From: Nemertoderma westbladi
Lineage: Eukaryota > Xenacoelomorpha > Nemertodermatida > Nemertodermatidae
Length of the DNA: 64,000 nt
Assembly: GCA_032718475.1 (NCBI GenBank)
Contig: JAUCBJ010000535.1
Location: 1 to 64,000 of the forward strand
Direction: 5' to 3'
The notes beneath the pieces are model-generated. The model made no database searches. It saw nothing but the letters and a program-made list of their open reading frames with translations, and was not told where the DNA came from. A program made the translations under genes and the position numbers. This document shows, in pieces, positions 45,637 through 57,400 of this stretch; the first letter of the stretch is position 1; each line of letters starts with the position of its first letter.

Positions 45637-46540
45637 ATGGCATCTCAAAAGGATCAAAATCATAACAATTACTGCAGTACTTTGAAATAATATAATAGTG
45701 TATGTAAATAATTAAATCACTCATGAAAATATTTAAATCACTTATGAAATATTTAAAAGATGTCCAAATGTTATTGCGGCAATAAATAATTATTGCGGCA
45801 ATAAATATTTATTGTGGCAATAAATAATTATTGCGGCAATAAATAATTATTGCGGCAATAAATAATTATTGCGGCAATAAATAATTATTGCGGCAATAAA
45901 TAATTATTGCGGCAATAAATAATTATTGCGGCAATAAATATGGCCGATTGGGTTAAGGCGCCACTCCTGATTTGCACTATTGGTAACTGGCGCAGGCGCA
46001 GGTTCGATTTCAACATAAGGCTATTATTATTTCGTTCAATCTTTGGAGGGTCAAGGGAGCCAGCCTCACTGTTCACATACCAGTAGTGGTAGCGAAGATA
46101 TTTCATCGGTTGCTAGGTTCTATGATTAATGTGTTATAATGAAACCTTCAATGCAGTGCATCACATTACCAGTGGTTGTGGGTGGCTCGCTCACGTAGCC
46201 GCAGTATTTTGTTTCTATAGTAGATTGCATTATTAGTGAATGTTATAGGCAAAGCCTTGTAGGTGGTAGTAGATCACCGGCTAAGGTATTGGTTATTTAT
46301 TGCTGCAATAATTATTTGTTGCCGCAATAATTATTTATAGCCGCAATAATTATTTATAGCTGCAATAATTATTTATTGCCGCAATAATTATTTATTGCCG
46401 CAATAACATTTGGACATCTTTTAAATATTTCATAAGTGATTAAAATGTTTTCATGAGTGATTTAATTATTTACATACACTATTATATTATTTCAAAGTAC
46501 TGCAGTAATTGTTATGATTTTGATCCTTTTGAGACGCCAT
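45637..46540. mobile_element. 904-bp TIR element with TTATTGCGGCAATAA satellites
   Basis: The ends ATGGC(A/G)TCTCAAAAGGATC are inverted repeats that extend for about 140 bp (to the ACATTTGGACATCTTTT motif). Then come arrays of an AATAATTATTGCGGCAATAA unit on the left (45774-45941) and its relatives on the right (46296-46412). The duplication AGAAAGAT (45629-45636 and 46541-46548) can be read as 8 to 11 bp because the end is partly symmetric. Copy 4 has the empty site at about 42711. No transposase. A tRNA-like stretch lies in the middle. Confidence 0.8.
45940..46020 (+). other. tRNA-like (SINE-type) sequence
   Basis: TGGCCGATTGGGTTAAGGCG resembles the A box and D arm of tRNA-Leu/Ser. GGTTCGATTTC, ~55 bp downstream, resembles the B box (GGTTCGANNCC). 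The acceptor and anticodon stems do not pair well, so it is not a working tRNA. It may be the head of a tRNA-derived SINE or a chance match. Confidence 0.35.
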
Positions 46541-47160
46541 AGAAAGATATCATGCATATTGTACACCAATATACTCTCATTGCGTACAATAATTGTGCAT
46601 GGCTTCTATTTAACATCCCGAGGATGACCAGGGAAGAACCTACTAGCATGTCGCTTTCGTTTCGTAACCTTGGGTTGCCAATGTTTTGTCATATTGTTTA
46701 CCGGACGTTGTGAGTAATTTACCAATTTGTGACGTTCACATGGGGTAATTTAACATCCTAACTTTAACGAAATTGAATATGAACCAAAACAAAATGAATA
46801 TTGAACGTTCTAATTGCGTTCAGTTTTGTGTTCATTTTTTGTACCTAAATATGTACGTTGTTTGAACGTTTATGAACGTTCAAACATATTTTAATTTAAT
46901 TTGTTTTGTCAATGGCAGTTCAAACTTGTTCGTGACACAATTATCTGACTATTTATTATTGTATAATTAATTTCCGTGTTTGTTAGCCTACTCCTTGTCT
47001 GGTTCCGCTTATACCTGGACTATTGGCTCTTTCCCAATTCAAAACAATTACTTTAAGTAATCACAAAATTAATCACTCAACAAAACACTGATAACCAATA
47101 CAATGCTGACACATTTTTAAACATTTTAAACAACAAATAACATCAAGATTATACAATGGT
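46541..47160. repeat. cbEGF intron unit, copy 5, second part
   Basis: Matches 42711-43310 of copy 4 (CATCCCGAGGATGACCAGGG, GAACGTTTATGAACGTTCAA). Confidence 0.85.
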
Positions 47161-47284
47161 GATTCCTCTGATTACTAAAGCAATAATACACCATGTCACA
47201 AAAAATTGTAATAATATTATTACAATATATTTACTACTACTACTACTACTAGGTCAAGCAAACTCGGACAGTGGAAAAAAAATG

Positions 47285-47688
47285 TAAAAAAAATAAAATA
47301 AAGTATATGTTTCAAGTTTCACTCTCAGCATCATCTAATGGAATATCAGGAATATCAATAAACAGGAATATCAATGCATTTTTTGGGTTTCCAGTCTTTT
47401 GGTCAATTAGTATATTATTATAAACTAAATTAGAATGAAGGAGTTGAAATAGTTATTTAAATACTTACCAGTGCAAGATTCACCAGTTCCCTCATAGCCG
47501 GAATTGCAAGCACAGCTGAATCCACCAACAGTATTTGTGCAGCTAGAATCAATGTGGCAATTATCAGTATCGGTATCACATTCATCAATATCTATAAAGC
47601 ATAAAATAGTACCAATAATTAACCACAAAAAAAAGTAAAACAATGACGTATAACAAATGCATCCATACATACATCAGTCAAACCAACT
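47285..47688. repeat. cbEGF intron unit, copy 6
   Basis: Same order around the exon as copies 4 and 5. It ends at TACATCAGTCAAACC, after which unrelated sequence (region Z) begins. A (TAC)n run at 47229-47249 precedes it. Confidence 0.8.
47469..47591 (-). CDS. cbEGF exon, copy 6
   Basis: Three differences from copy 1: NCHID, Ser for Ala before the third cysteine (DSSC), and one silent TCA to TCT. The donor GTAAGTAT and acceptor are intact. As the gene reads on the minus strand, this is the 5'-most copy in the window. Confidence 0.85.
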
Positions 47689-47876
47689 GCACAAGAGGAG
47701 TAAATGGAGGAATAATCAGAGGGAGCTAAACCGTTTCCGAAAAAGTGCCTGTACTAAAAGGTAGCAAAACCAGCAGATAGGAGGTAGGCCATCGCTAATC
47801 AAAGCTAATAAGATCTTATTTAGTAACCTTCTTACCTAACTGAGCCCCTTTCTAAGGCCCCACCAGCTTGGTGAGA

Positions 47877-48044
47877 ATGAGTGGATTCGTGATGGCGGAG
47901 AAACTAGTGAAGAAGAGGAAGTCCGAGAAGAGCAGAAAGGAGTTACTAGTGGATTTCACACTGAGGCATCCGGAGAACAAGTCAAAGGGATACTACAAAC
48001 GACTCCCGAAGGGTCACAAAGCGCATGCGCTACAGGATAAATGA
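47877..48044 (+). CDS. Region Z ORF1, small basic protein, unknown
   Basis: 55 codons from ATG 47877, very lysine-rich (MAEKLVKKRKSEKSRKELL), ending in HAHALQDK. The stop TGA overlaps another ATG as ATGA at 48041. No family recognised. The next frame, in the same phase, begins at 48069. Confidence 0.35.
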   Translation: MSGFVMAEKLVKKRKSEKSRKELLVDFTLRHPENKSKGYYKRLPKGHKAHALQDK

Positions 48045-48068
48045 GAGGTTTAGGGAGATGCAAGGACG

Positions 48069-48770
48069 ATGACTGGTCGGGACCTACGGGATGTATACGG
48101 AGCGGAACTTGCAAACTCACTCAAGTGGGCAGCGAGACCGGGGAAGGAGGAGCTATATCACTTCCGGAAGGGAGCGATAAAGATATATCAGAAGAGATAA
48201 ATCCTACAGGAGGACTGGATAATGATAGGTTTACTAAACCTATTCATCACGGTGATTATCGGCAGGGATCCAACGGCGTTTCTACTATCGGGATCACCTC
48301 TGAGCCACAGGAGAGCCTTTAAGGTGGCCCTAGAAGGTCTTGTAGACCACCTGGGGCTGAAGGGCGAGATGGTATATTACAATACCTGACACCTGGTGGA
48401 CAGAGAGGTAGACACACCATACAAGCAATGGGAGAAACAGGAGGCAGATAGGGTTGAGGAGAGGAGACTAGAGGAAGTCGCCAGGAGAGAGAGAAGGGAC
48501 GCGGCGGGCAGAGAGGCAGATATAGGGGAGGGGAGTACGAGTTCGAAGCCCAAGACTTGGATGAGTTGAGGTGGGGATCAGAAACCTCGGGCGAGTTTCG
48601 GCTGGGGGACGAACTGGGTTGGATGGAAGAGACACCAATACAGTCTACATCGGGGCTGCAAGGAATGCCGATGCCTGCGGGGTCTGAGTGCGACTTCAGA
48701 AGGAAGAGACCGCGGGAGGTAGAAGGGTGGAAGGCCATGGGCGTGTTAACTAGTCAGGGATGTTAGTACA
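48069..48770 (+). pseudogene. Region Z ORF2, unknown, with stops and a frameshift
   Basis: A single phase reads from ATG 48069 through TAA 48198 and TGA 48387 to ~48569. Coding character is kept across the stops: LRDVYGAELANSLKW; a hydrophobic LLNLFITVIIG; RAFKVALEGLVDHLGL; then a long charged helix with RVEERRLEEVARRERRDAAG. A frame change then leads to an acidic end (48557-48766). The pattern is that of a decayed gene rather than noncoding DNA. Function unknown; a capsid or matrix-like protein is only a guess. The 93-codon overlapping frame at 48041-48322 is a weaker alternative. Confidence 0.4.
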
Positions 48771-48944
48771 TCAAATTTAACTAGTTCAATAAATACTTTC
48801 AACAGTTTCTTTCAACATTAAAAAATAACAATTTATAAATAATCTCAAGTCTGACTACAAACTGCAAATACCCATCGCCAACTGCTGAAGATACAGCAGT
48901 ACCACAGTACAAAACACCCTCTCCCACCTAAAAGGTAGGTCATA

Positions 48945-49418
48945 AAGAGTCTGCCTGTCCATCCATGCCGTGCCATGGCCTATCTCTCCCTTCTATCTCT
49001 ATATCAGTCCATATCCCCCGTAACAATCTTGTGCTTGGTCCTTCAAGCATATAGTCCAGATGGATGTTTAGACTATCACCTCCGGATATTATTTTTTCAT
49101 TCATTTTTCCATTTTCATTCGGATCTACACCTGCGTGTGCGTGTTCATTATCGCAAGGATGATCACCAACTGGAGTCGAGTCCTTTAATTGCAGTCTATT
49201 TTGGAACCTTGTTCTAGGTTTAACAGAAGTACTGGTACCACCTCCCACGAATGGAGTTACACTTGCATGCACCTCCTTGGGGCAAGGTTTTAACCGAGCC
49301 ACATTAACTGTAAATGGTCTCGGATCATTATTACTGTTACATATAATCAAGTCCACATTATGTTCAGTTGTTTAGACAATTTTGAATGGTCCCAAATAAG
49401 GATGCGCCAGTTTATATC
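48945..49418 (-). pseudogene. Gypsy element 2, integrase C-terminus (3' of the nested insertion)
   Basis: Continues the integrase tail of the element at 54455-57990. The frame before the gypsy 1 insertion carries on here with a typical Pro-Tyr-x-Gly-Pro integrase C-terminal block, then an in-frame TAA (~49372), then VDLIICN and TVNVARLKPCP. The remaining sequence to 48945 is proline-, glycine- and aspartate-rich. No 3' LTR recognised. Confidence 0.7.
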
Positions 49419-52400
49419 TGGTATGTATCGTACCGCGTGGTTAAGCAAATGTATAATTAATCAGATATTGTATATTGTTCTGATACACAGTCAGACAGTG
49501 TCGTGTCAACCAAGTACGGGTACGGTACTCATAACTGGTACTTAATAATCCCACCACCGTGACAAGATATATACTGTATATCCTAAGTCTCAGTCTACAC
49601 CAACTCCCCCGTTTTCTGAGATTTTTAGGACGTTAAAAATCTATGCACTAGTAAAGCGAACCACTGGTTTACGTAAACGCGTACTTCTGCGTAAACAAGA
49701 TTTCAGATAACTTTCAGTTTCGCGGTTGTCCGTTGTACAGGGGTGTATGTCCTGAAGGTCATTGACCTCAGACGTTTCTACTGGTTCGTGGAAGCGGCGA
49801 ATAAGTCGCCTGTTTCGCCACCATGTTCGATCAGAAGGAAGTTTGATCCGGTAGTCCCGTTTAATTCCCACCCCCACGATTACACCTACCCGTGCCCACC
49901 ATTTGGTTGAGCGGTTTTGAACGCGTACTTTAGCGCCGACTGGCAGTGAGTTCAGATCTCGAGCAGATCGGTTATAGTACTCCACTGCCTTGTCGCGAAT
50001 GGCCTGGTATTTGGAGTCGGTTATATCGGCTGATTGTTTCCATTCGGTGTCGAATGCCGTATGGTGTGCCGGCCGGGACTCGTGAGCGCAAATTGTGTCC
50101 GAACACAATCTGGTTGGATGAGCGCCCATCGATCCTCGGTGTATTCCGAAGTTCCAATAGAGCCTCTTGGAATACTTCGGAGTTTATGTCGCTGGTTGGT
50201 AGCTTTGATAGCATAGATTTAACCAGCTTCACTCTGGCCTCTGCGTGGCCGTTACTTTGTGGATACCCAGGTGTACTAGGTGTCCACCGCACCCCCCATC
50301 TGTCCAAGAATTTGGTGAAACATTTCGCTGCGAATTGGGGACCCCCATCTGTACGTATTTGGGTTGGGACTCCAAGTTGAACAAAGAATTCATGAGTAGC
50401 ATATGCTACTTGTTGAGAGGTGGGGTCGTTGCGCCATTGGGCAACTAGTGGATATCCCGATAGTCTATCAATGTAGGTTAGATAGTGTTTTCCAGCGAGT
50501 GTAAACAAGTCGCTGGAGACCTGTTCGAATGGGCATTTAGGGAGAGGATCTGCTAGTAGAGTCTCCTTCGCCAGGCTAGGCAGCCGTTCCTGGCATGAGG
50601 TACAACGTTGAACTGTGTTGACAATGTCGCTGTTCATACCCGGCCAGTATAACGCCATGCGCGCCCTCTGTTTAGTGCGCAGCATGCCTTGGTGTGAGGC
50701 ATGTAGGCATTCTAGAACGTCTTTCCGTTTAGCGTGTGGGATAACCAACCGGTGTCCATATAGGACTAATCTGTTGTCGACCGAAAGTTCATTACGAATA
50801 GATTTATATTGCCGCACCGATGGGGAACAATTATCGAGGTTTTTGAAGTCGTTAAGGATTTCCCCAATTACGCTTGATAGTCGCTATCGTTTAGTGCGGT
50901 TTCACGGAGTTCCTCCACTACCGGGTCTGTGGAACTCTTATTATCGGTCTCGTTATCGTTAGTATTTGTTAAAGTTTTATGGATCGTTGCCATAATGGGG
51001 ACCGGCGGTTCGATGTCCTCGTCGGTTGGGTCGTTCACCGGGGAACGACTGAGGCAGTCGGCAATGGCGTGTTTTTTACCTGCCTGCCATTCTACCGTGA
51101 ACTGGTATGTGGATTGCAACGCCGCCTTGATTTTTTGTATCTTGATATTTTCAACTTCTGTAAGAGAAAACTGATTAAATATTGACGTTAACGGCCGATG
51201 GTCGGTTACGACTGTGAAGTGGTCCAACCCGGCTAAGTAAAGCCGGCACTTCTCAATTGCATATTTAATGGCGACAGTTTCTAATTCGATTATCGCGTAT
51301 CGGGATTCTTGATCCGTTACAAAGCGGCTACCACATATGACCAGTTTCCAATGTTCTCCGTGCTTTTGACACAAACTGAACCCGAACCCATGCAACCTGC
51401 TGGCATCGGTTTCAAGGCGAGTTTCCAAGTTTAACTCGAAGGGTGCCAGTACGGGTGGTTTAGTAAGGGCGGCTTTAACCGCTGAAAATGCGTGGCTGTG
51501 GATTTCATTCCACACAAATTCATTTCTCGTACGTAGGAGTTCGCGTAACGGAGCAGCATTTGTGCTGATATCCGAGGAAAAGCACCCGAGTTGGTTCACC
51601 ATCCCCATAAATCCTCTAAGATCTGTAATATTCGATGGGGTTGGAAACTCGGAAATTGCGTTAATTTTCTCAGGGTCGGCTTTTATACAGCCGTGGGAAA
51701 TAATAAATCCAGCAAACTTTGCCTCATCCTTGGCAAAGTGGAACTTCGCGGGGTTTAAAGTCATCCCGTGTTCCCTGTACCTCTCCAGGATGTTGCGAAC
51801 ACGGTCGACATGTTGCTCGAGGTTGACATCCTCCACTAGGACGTCGTCAACTATTTTCTTTACGTTGGACAGTCCTTCCAGAGCCATGTCGCCGCGAAAG
51901 TTGTAAGAATCTCCCATGGATATAAACCCCATTGGGGCGCGGCAGTATCTAAACCGCCCCCATGGTGTTAGAAAGGTTGTTAAGTCGCGGGATTCCTCGG
52001 CCAGTTCTACTTTCCAGTAGCCCGATTTCGCATCCAAGGTAGTAAAAACCTTGGCACCAGGAGTGCGATCCGACACTACATCGAAAGGTGTGCGGGAGTT
52101 ATGGGTGGGCCGTTTAACCTGGCAGTTTAATTTAGTTAAGTCGACTGTCATCCGGATTTCATCTGGATTATGCAGTTTATTACAGACGACAATCGGGTGA
52201 CACCACTCCGTGGGTCTGTCACCGATACGCTCTATAATCCCTTTACTGAGCATGTCATCCAACTCCACTCGAACCTTCTCGCGATTCGCAAATGGAATAG
52301 GTCGCGCCGCGAAGGAATTGAAAAGGAATCACCCCTTCCTTCAACTCTATAACCATTGGTTTACCAGACATTGGTTTTAGTTCTCCTTTGGTTGCAAAAA

Positions 52401-54454
52401 CATCCGAGAATTCCTCCATTAAATTCGATTTAATTTTCTCGATTTCCTTTAAGTTCGGTTTACTCGCAGCTTCTGTATTCCGCCGAGTATTGGAAACGTT
52501 TTTGTCAATTTTATTGCAGCGCAACATATGTAATGGAGTTGGGAATTGTTTGTGCACAACGTGTAACCCAAGGCAGGCGCTAAGGGAAAGGTAAACTTCT
52601 TTTTTTGGAATATCTTTACAGATATATACCCACTCGTTATGGGAACGCCCTGCAACCCTCATGGACAGTTAAATTTGGCCCTGGCAGTGCATTCGGGATC
52701 CGTTGGCATTCTCGAGAGGCGCATCTGGCGTCTCGAGGTCGCGGCGCCATATATCTAGTCATTTTAACGTGCCGATGCCGGCAGCTGTAACTTGCGCTCC
52801 GGTATCTACTACGGAAGAGATATCTCCGAGGTACTCATCCTGACAACCGTAGTAGTCCACTGCTAAAAGGGGTCGTCGTTGTCGGTGTTCCTCGATGTCC
52901 GCGATAATTATAGCCTGAGCTTTTTTTGGTTGCGCTTTCGATTTTGAAAGGCATTTCTTGGAGAAATGTCCGGATCGACCACAATTATGACAGACTACTC
53001 CAATTGCTTTGCACGGGTTGCTGTCATCGTGTGGCCATTCGTTGCCACATTTAATACACTCGGGTTTCTTTGGTGTCTCCTTTTCCCGCTGTTGTGAGCG
53101 GGACTTTCCATTATATTTTTTTGAATATTTTCTACCTCGAGTTCCCCTTCCATCAGATTCGCGGCCCCGGTTTATCGAGTCCACCACGTTTACTTTGTGC
53201 CGTAGGCGTTCCTCATCCCGAGCCGTGAGTTCCTCGGTATGGCAAAAGTCGACCGTCGCTTCGCGCGACAGTTCTGGTTTCTTAGCGAGGAGTTTTTGAC
53301 GAGTTTCATCGTCCCGAATCCCAGAATGATAAGTGTGGCGATCCACTCATCTTTCGTCATGGCCTCGATGTTGGCATCATCGGCCATTTCGCAAAGTTGA
53401 ATGTAATAGTCATCGAATGACTCCTTGTCATCCTGACATTGTCGAATGAGTTTGTATCGATCGACAGTTACATTTTGTTGAGCGCGGAGGTGTTCGTGTA
53501 TTGCAGCCAGAACCTCTCCCATCGTTTTATCTGTATCCTGGGGAATATTGATGGTGTAGTGGACCCGATTTAAAAAGTCGGGACTGCAATACGAGAAGAA
53601 GGTGGCAACCTGGTCCTGCCTAGGTTTACTCTCGAGTTTTGTTATTCTCGCGTAATTTCGCCACCCGACCTCCCACCTTTTAAACGCTTTAAATTCAATC
53701 TCGTCTTCAATGAGACTGGGGGGACGTACTGTAAGTTTAGTATCGTCTCTCCCACCAGAATTGGATGCCGTAAATTCCTGGTTGTTTCTGCCGGAATATA
53801 AAGTTGTATCGGCGACGTGATCGGTATGGAGAGCTTATAAAAGTCGAGCCTGTTGTTCCTCGTGGTGGGTTTGGAGCATGTCCATTTGGGCGAACAATGC
53901 CTGCTGTTGCTGTGCTAGCAACGCGGCAATGGTATCGGATCCGATTCCAGTTATAGTTGCCTTCGCCGCTTCAGGAGAGTCCCACTCGAGGAAGTTTACC
54001 AGGTGTTTTTTAAGGACTTTAGAGGACGTGCGATCATTGAATGGTAGACCTGCGTTTCTGAGGTGTATCTTTAATGTCTCGCGAGGTATATCCGCAACCT
54101 CGTCTGGGTCGAGGTTTAGTGTATCGTCCTCGGTAGGCGGGTCCATATTTGTTCCGATCACAAGTTAAAATTCCAAATTCCGTTGAATACGCTAATGCTG
54201 TAATATCCGGTTATAAATTATAACTTGCTACCTCAAACTGTGCCATGGTATGTATCGTACCGCTTGGTTAAGCAAATGTACAATTAATCAGATATTGTAT
54301 ATTGTTCTGATACACAGTCAGACAGTGTCGTGTCAACCACTACTAGTGTACTACGTGTCAACCAAGTACGGGGACGGTACTCATAACTGGTACTTAATAA
54401 TCCCACCACCGTGACAAGATATATACTGTATATCCAAAGTCTCAGTCTACACCA
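49419..54454 (-). mobile_element. Ty3/gypsy LTR retrotransposon 1, both LTRs and target duplication
   Basis: 5,036 bp, flanked by the 5-bp target duplication ATATC (49414-49418 and 54455-54459). Both LTRs have TG...CA ends. On the minus strand the order is 5' LTR (54246-54454), leader, gag with zinc knuckles, protease, RT, RNase H, integrase, a purine tract (AAAACGGGGGAGT) and 3' LTR (49419-49602). This is complete in structure but not in coding capacity, because gag and pol carry several stops and frameshifts. The integrase-last order is that of Ty3/gypsy. It is inserted in gypsy element 2. Confidence 0.95.
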
Positions 54455-57400
54455 ATATCCAGAACCCTTTAGATCCAAAGGAGAATGGAGAAATACTCTA
54501 TCACCTACTGTAAAGCCATGGCTGCTTGCCATTTTATCATATTGTTAGCTACATCATATCATATCAGCTACATAATCCTTAACACCAACATATTGGCGTG
54601 GCTGATGTGAAGTAAAATCACCTATAGGAAATATGGCTTCCCGACCATGCATTAGAAAATATGGAGATTCACCAGTGGTTAAATATGTGGATGTGTTATA
54701 CGCAAATAGTACCTGCTGTAAATGCTGATCCCAATCCTGACCATTATTGTCAACAAAATGGGATAACATGTCTAACACAGTTCTATTCATCTTCTTAACC
54801 AACCCATTTGACTGCTGATGATAAGGGGTTGTATACACTTTTTTTACCTTAAGAATCTCACAAATGGAATTAATTATCTTAGATGTGAAATTTGAGCCTT
54901 GGTCTGTAAGCAATAGTTCCGGAGCTCCGAGTTGACAAAACACATTTACTATCATTGCCTGAGCTATTTCTATTGTTTCTGCTTCCTGATCTGGAAGAGC
55001 TACACCAATGACCCATTTAGTGAAGTGATCAACAAAAAGAACTAAATATTTGTTTCCTAATTCGGTTAATGGCAAAGAAGATAATATATCCACAGCTAAT
55101 ATTTCCATTGGATAAGTTGAAATTATAGGTTGCAATAATGTTTTTGCGTATTTATGTGGACGTTTCCATGTATTACACGACATACATGATTTACAGAATT
55201 TTACTACATCTTGATACATGTAATCCCAATAGAATTCTTTCACCAAAGAATGGTACATTTTTTCTACTACAAAATGTCCACAGAATACACCTGCCTGACG
55301 TTGTTCTAGAATAGGATTTTGCAGATCCCTTGGTATAACTGGCAAGTAAATTCTTCAACTAAATGGAGAAAGACGGTATAAGCAAGATTCCCCCAATGCA
55401 TTTTCTTTAATACAGAAAGTAGATTTAATCCGATTCAATTTCTTGGCAGAATTAACATCGATAGGTTCTTGATTGTGCAATAGATAGTCAATTAATAACT
55501 TAAGATCATTATCCTGCAATTGTTTTATGACTGTCAGTGAATCAATACTTGTGTCAATTTTTTTCACAAAATGTTCATTGTTGATAGATAGATGATTTGT
55601 GATGCTATCAGAATTACATTGTTGATGAGTTGGTAAACGTGATAGTGCATCAGCAGGAGCATTAAATTTTCCTGGTCGATATTTAATCCTGGGCATCTCA
55701 GGCATAAGTTTTAGCATCCACTGAGCTAGTCGGCCTTTAGGTTCCTTTGTACCAATAAACCAAACAAGTGCAGAATGGTCTGTCATTATTTCGTATTCAT
55801 GACCCTGAAGATATGCACTAAAACGATTCACACTCCAGATAATATCAAATAGTTCAAGTTCTGTGATATCCAATTTCCGTTCATGAGGCGAGAAAGCCTT
55901 ACCAGCATAGGCAACAGGATGCAACATATCATTTTCATCACATTGACTCAATACTGCTCCAATACCATCGAGAGAGGCATCTGTTTCTAAAATGAATGCC
56001 TTAGACATATCTGGTCTCATGAGTATTGGTTCTGTAATAAAGGCATTCCGAAGAAACTGAAATGCCTCATTGCATTGTTCCGACCAGATAAATGGATTAT
56101 CCTTGCAAGTCAATTTATTCAGTGGAGCGCAAAGTCTTTAAGTCTTTAATAAATCTTTTATAGTATCGTACGAGTCCAAGAAATCGTTGTAGTTCCTTCA
56201 GATTCCTCGGCTATGGGCAGTCTTTGACGATACTGATTTTATCTGTGTCAGGTTTTATTTCAAAATCTGCAATTATATGACCAAGGAACTTAACTTCTTT
56301 ATATGCAAACTTATATTTTTCTAGTTTTAGTTTTAGCTTATATTTCTCAATCCGTTTGAAGACTTGTTCTATATGTTGAATGTGTAAAAGAAATGAGCGT
56401 GAATATATCAAAATATCATCCATATAACAAAAGCAACATTTATCAAGTAACTGATGTAGAACGTTATGCATTAGTCTTTGGCAAGTGGGAGGTGCATTTG
56501 TCAACCCAAATGGCATTCTTAAGTATCGATAAGCACCGTCATGTGTTACCATATTAGTCTTGTCATCTTCAGACATTGGAATTTGGTGGAACATTTGTTT
56601 ATCATCTATAACTGAAAATATTGAAGCATTTTGAATGTTATCTAATATGTCATCAATGCGTGGCATAGGATAACAATCCCGTAATGTAATTACGTTAAGA
56701 CCACTATAGTCCATACAGAGGCGAAGTGTCCCATCTTTCTTTTTACCAATAATACAGGACTAGACCATACCCGCTGCAGATGGTTCAATAATTCCTTCAT
56801 TTAACAAATATTGGCTAATTTGTCGACATTCCTCTCTGTATGCCAATGGAAAGCGGCGAGGATGTGATGTATAGGTCTATTATCCCCTGTATTGATAACA
56901 TGTTTTACCTCATCTACACACCCAATTGGTTCACCCTTCAATGAGAATATATGTTGAAATTCCAGTAGGGTATCTGTTAATTGCGATTTTTGAGAAACTG
57001 TAAGTTCATCCCATACATTTGCAATTTTCATACATTGCAGAAATTTACAGGTACTCTCACGATGTTGAAATACAGAATCGCCATTGATGTTGTCGCCATC
57101 AGTGCCACATATTTCTGAGACAAAGCAAACATCTTTAATATCTTGTTCATTATCATTTTCGTGTATATGTTCATGAATTACAACTTCGCACTTATATGTT
57201 CACGAATTACAACTTTACAATTTCGCCTTCAGTTTGTATCGGTTGTCTTTGATATGGCATTGGAGTGCAAGTGAGTGGCATTTTATTCCCATTTAATAAG
57301 CCCTTGCTTTCAAGATGTTCACCAATTTGGAGCTAATAAATGTACTTTCAGAACCATCATCTGCAAATAGACAGTTGCTTTGCAGGTCACATCCATTAAC